From Branchiostoma floridae (lineage: Eukaryota; Chordata; Leptocardii; Amphioxiformes; Branchiostomatidae), in NCBI RefSeq assembly GCF_000003815.2, contig NC_049982.1, positions 7,425,440 to 7,489,439 of the forward strand: DNA of 64,000 nt, written 5' to 3'. Positions 50,046 to 64,000 of the stretch are shown in pieces; positions within the stretch are counted from its first letter, which is position 1, and every line of letters starts with the position of its first letter. Below the pieces are notes generated by a model. The model saw only the letters and a program-made list of their open reading frames with translations. It made no database searches and was not told the DNA's origin. A program made the translations under genes and the position numbers.

Positions 50046-52165
50046 GTCATGACCTCACATCAGATTAGTACTTGGATGGGTGCAAAATATCATTTTTCAT
50101 CAACAAAATATTCTGTAGATGATTGGGAATGGGCTTTGAGAGGACAACATGCCTTGTGGGATGCTTAATAATGGCAGTTTGGTGTTAGAGGTTTCGTAAA
50201 ATGTAAAATTCTTCTCATTTTTCTCCAAATTTTGCAAAATTTCTTCTGCTTAGGAATTTTTTTTAAGCTGTCAATAAGAAGGACATTTTTTTAATTGGTT
50301 GTCTTTTTTGAAACAGGCAAGTACCATAAATTGGCAATTTATTCAGTCTTGCGTACAAGAATATGAAATGATATTGTACCACAGAAAATCTGTATTGTGC
50401 TACAATGTATGCTAGTATTCTGACCAGAAGAAAATTGTTGTCTTAACTTTCAGCCTGCTAAAGTATCCTTTTGGCCACAATTCTGTATTGGTTACAGAGT
50501 TAAGCAGGTTAGTTTAGTGCATTAATATGAATATTAGGTTTCTTACTTAGTTTTCATTTTTACACAACCTTTCTTATAGTTTCTACCTGTCTTTTTGTTA
50601 TTCATATTCTCTATCCGAGTCAAACCACTGACATTTAATATGTGAATAAGCCATTTGATGTCAAGGAAGAATATAATGTAACAAATCGCTGCAGTTGGAT
50701 GGGTCAGGTGGAGCGTTTGAAATATGGCTGAAATAATGTGACAAATGAATTATACAGTATAAAAAGTACCGCCACAAAATATACCAGATGCTGTAATAGA
50801 GCACTACATGCATGCATGTGTATGTGTTTAATGTGTAAGAGGGTCTGTTTTTGTTGTTTATTCGATTTATTGAATGTGCAATTGCTAGTTTTCAACTGGC
50901 CATTTCAGCATTTTTGTTTAGGTGGTGAAAAGGGCATGTCAAGTTTGAATGACAAGAGTTACATGCGTATATTATAGATTTATTAAAGATATATGTAAAA
51001 TTTAGTTGTTAGGGTGTCAAAAGGATTGTTTTCACAAAGGTAAGTTATATCTTAGGATATTTCTTACTTGCCACATGTGTATGTTACTGTGGATAAAGGT
51101 GTCTGGGACATCATGGTGAACTTTCTCCTACCTGTGTATCAACCTCATTGTTAAACTGTTTTTCCTGCGATTGCCAAAACAGATCATCAATGTTTGGATT
51201 ACTTTGATTACTCGAGTGTTAATCAGTCTGCTTTGGTAGTATGCGACAGTGGCATGTTATATTCAATATAATATTAGTGAAGAAGGTATTAGCCAGACTG
51301 TCATTGCGGTGTAGGAAAAAGGTGTCAAAGATTGTTGAGTCAAGGAAAAAGACATACGTTTATGTTGGTCAGTGTCATGATCTGAATTCTTCCAAGTACA
51401 TGTACCAATGCATGTTGTATTGCAATAAACCAAACCAATGAATTACTAACTCTATTTGCTACCCCAGCTGTTGATATTAAACCTATGGATACATGTACAT
51501 TTGTACATGTAGTTTGGATGAAAATTGGTAACCATCAATTTACAGTTCAGTCAAACCTGTAATGTAACTAGTAACCATCTCTGGAAAAATACCACTTGGC
51601 CATGCAATGTGACTACTTTTTGATGGTCTTTTGGATTATCATCCCACTTCATGCTGTAGTGGGTGCCTACATACTATAAGTTTTCTTCAAGTCCCCTGAG
51701 TGCTCACTAGAGCCTGATTGGATTGTTCCAAGAAAGTATAACTCATAATAACTGTCACTGAAGACTGAAAACACACCAGTGTTCCTCCATATGTAACCCC
51801 TCCCCTAAACATGAATCTGTAGTATAGTATTGACATAAAGTGAAATTACACGTACGTTGATAATTTCAACTCCTGTAACAAACCTTGTGAAATTGAGATG
51901 TATTAAAAGATTTGCCCAAGACACACTATTGTAACAATGGAGAAGAATCACTTGCAGATGTGTTATCATTATGATGTTATATCAGTAGTGTTGTACATGT
52001 TTATATTGCAAAATATTATGTGTAATGATTGGTCTTGTATCGGCCACTGTGCATCTGTATTTGTAGGGGTAGTGTTCTTTCTTCTTCAGTGCCAAGGCTG
52101 TATGCACTGTACTGCTGCACCCAAGGGAGTTACATGGAATAAATGACGGACAGTAGTGAAAATGA
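50046..52165 (+). other. 3' UTR of nucleobindin
   Basis: Stop-rich, T-rich sequence after the nucleobindin stop. AATAAA occurs at about 51424 and 52138; the second is followed by a sharp fall of T-rich text and may be the main end. No other gene is seen. Confidence 0.45.
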
Positions 52166-53062
52166 TATATGTCTGTCATTATTTTTCACAGCTAATCAAA
52201 CAACTGGTCTCTTAAATAATTCTTAAGCACAACTATACAAGTATACTTCAGTCTTACATTCCGTTTAATTCTTTAGAACATTTTTACATCGACAAGAGCA
52301 ACAAGCACTACATGTACTCGCTGTTAGAAATCTCAAACTTCTTTGCATAAAAGAAACTGTAATCAACTTACTACATTCCTTAATTTTGTGGCTCAATGTT
52401 TCTAAGCTACTATAAATGTTTTAAGAAAAAACAAAGGCATTGTACTGCTATACATACAGGTGTACTTGCCACTTATAACATACCAAGGAAAACTGTCATG
52501 TTTAAATAGTTTCTATAACAAGATGTTCCCGTATTAGAAATCTATCCACTGCATAAAAACATGAAACCTGTTAAGTTATCTGTGTACAATGTTTGCTACA
52601 GTTCCTGTGCATGACCTTCAATATTTTGAACTCTCCAACTTTTCATTTCCCATAATATCTAAGCCTTGATCTGTCTATCGGTTAGAACACAGATGACAAA
52701 ACTATATTTTATTTAAACAATCGCAAAACTGTGTTTTCATTTTTTTTGGTGGGCGACATTACTGGAAGTTGCAAGGGCGGAGCAAACCTTTTAGTTAGCA
52801 ATGTTTAGTCATAGTTGCTACATCTTCTTTCTGACTATGTACTGTACTGGTTACCAGTTTTTGTTTCTTACATAGTTACATAATCATCCATGTTGTGTCT
52901 TTACACCTCCAAAAGGCATCCTTTTTTACATCCCCATCATTCCAATGGTATGTTCTGATCAAACAGGTGCTTCCTTTGTTCATGTTTCTCGAAATGGAGT
53001 TCACCACTAATCTAATGGGGATGGACAGGATGTTTTGCGGATTTCTTTACAGTCCAGCATCA
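52166..53062 (-). other. Region between convergent genes; likely DDB1 3' UTR
   Basis: DDB1 stops at 53063-53065 and its minus-strand transcript must extend leftwards. A minus-strand AATAAA is present near 52704-52710. The two genes thus end within a few hundred bases of each other, and their UTRs may overlap. Confidence 0.45.

Positions 53063-64000
<10,938 letters not shown>

Overview
The window is metazoan nuclear DNA, most likely from a cephalochordate (amphioxus, Branchiostoma). Four intron-rich animal genes of very high similarity to vertebrate families sit among short introns, abundant TACATGTA-type motifs, many small fold-back elements and several LINE lineages. The species call is inference; the gene families are read directly from the reconstructed exons. 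There is one 100-N scaffold gap at 53413-53512.

Layout. 1-480: terminal exon of an unrecognised plus-strand gene. 2.38-4.21 kb: a minus-strand class A GPCR in three coding exons, followed upstream by a diverged three-copy local duplication (4.75-5.82 kb). 7.4-14.7 kb: a transposon-rich block with several fold-back elements, a nearly intact APE-type LINE (9.87-12.86 kb, one frameshift), a cluster of GC-rich palindromes (13.5-14.5 kb) and a tRNA-like sequence. 14.7-20.6 kb: no gene recognised, one LINE relic, and the probable 3' UTR of the next gene.

20.6-38.2 kb (minus): a complete class II phosphoinositide 3-kinase, 25 coding exons (1814 codons) plus a short terminal exon, with Ras-binding, C2, helical, kinase, PX and C-terminal C2 regions in the family order. 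41.6-50.0 kb (plus): a complete nucleobindin, 12 coding exons, 490 aa, with signal peptide and two EF-hands. PI3K-C2 and nucleobindin are divergent and seem to share a promoter near 40.44-40.65 kb. 53.06-64.0 kb (minus): DDB1, 22 exons covering about the last 967 residues; the N-terminus lies past the window end. Nucleobindin and DDB1 are convergent. The three genes do not form a known pathway; they act in phosphoinositide signalling, secretory calcium binding, and CUL4 ubiquitin ligase/DNA repair.

Most noteworthy: (i) in at least seven places in these three genes, an exon edge together with its splice site has been tandemly copied into the neighbouring intron (up to ten extra copies), a recurring source of decoy splice sites; (ii) DDB1 has a textbook U12-type AT-AC intron (donor ATATCCTTT, branch TCCTTGAC, acceptor AC); (iii) DDB1 also has a GC-AG intron; (iv) several small transposon families have clear terminal repeats. 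All exon joins given were checked for reading-phase consistency by hand.
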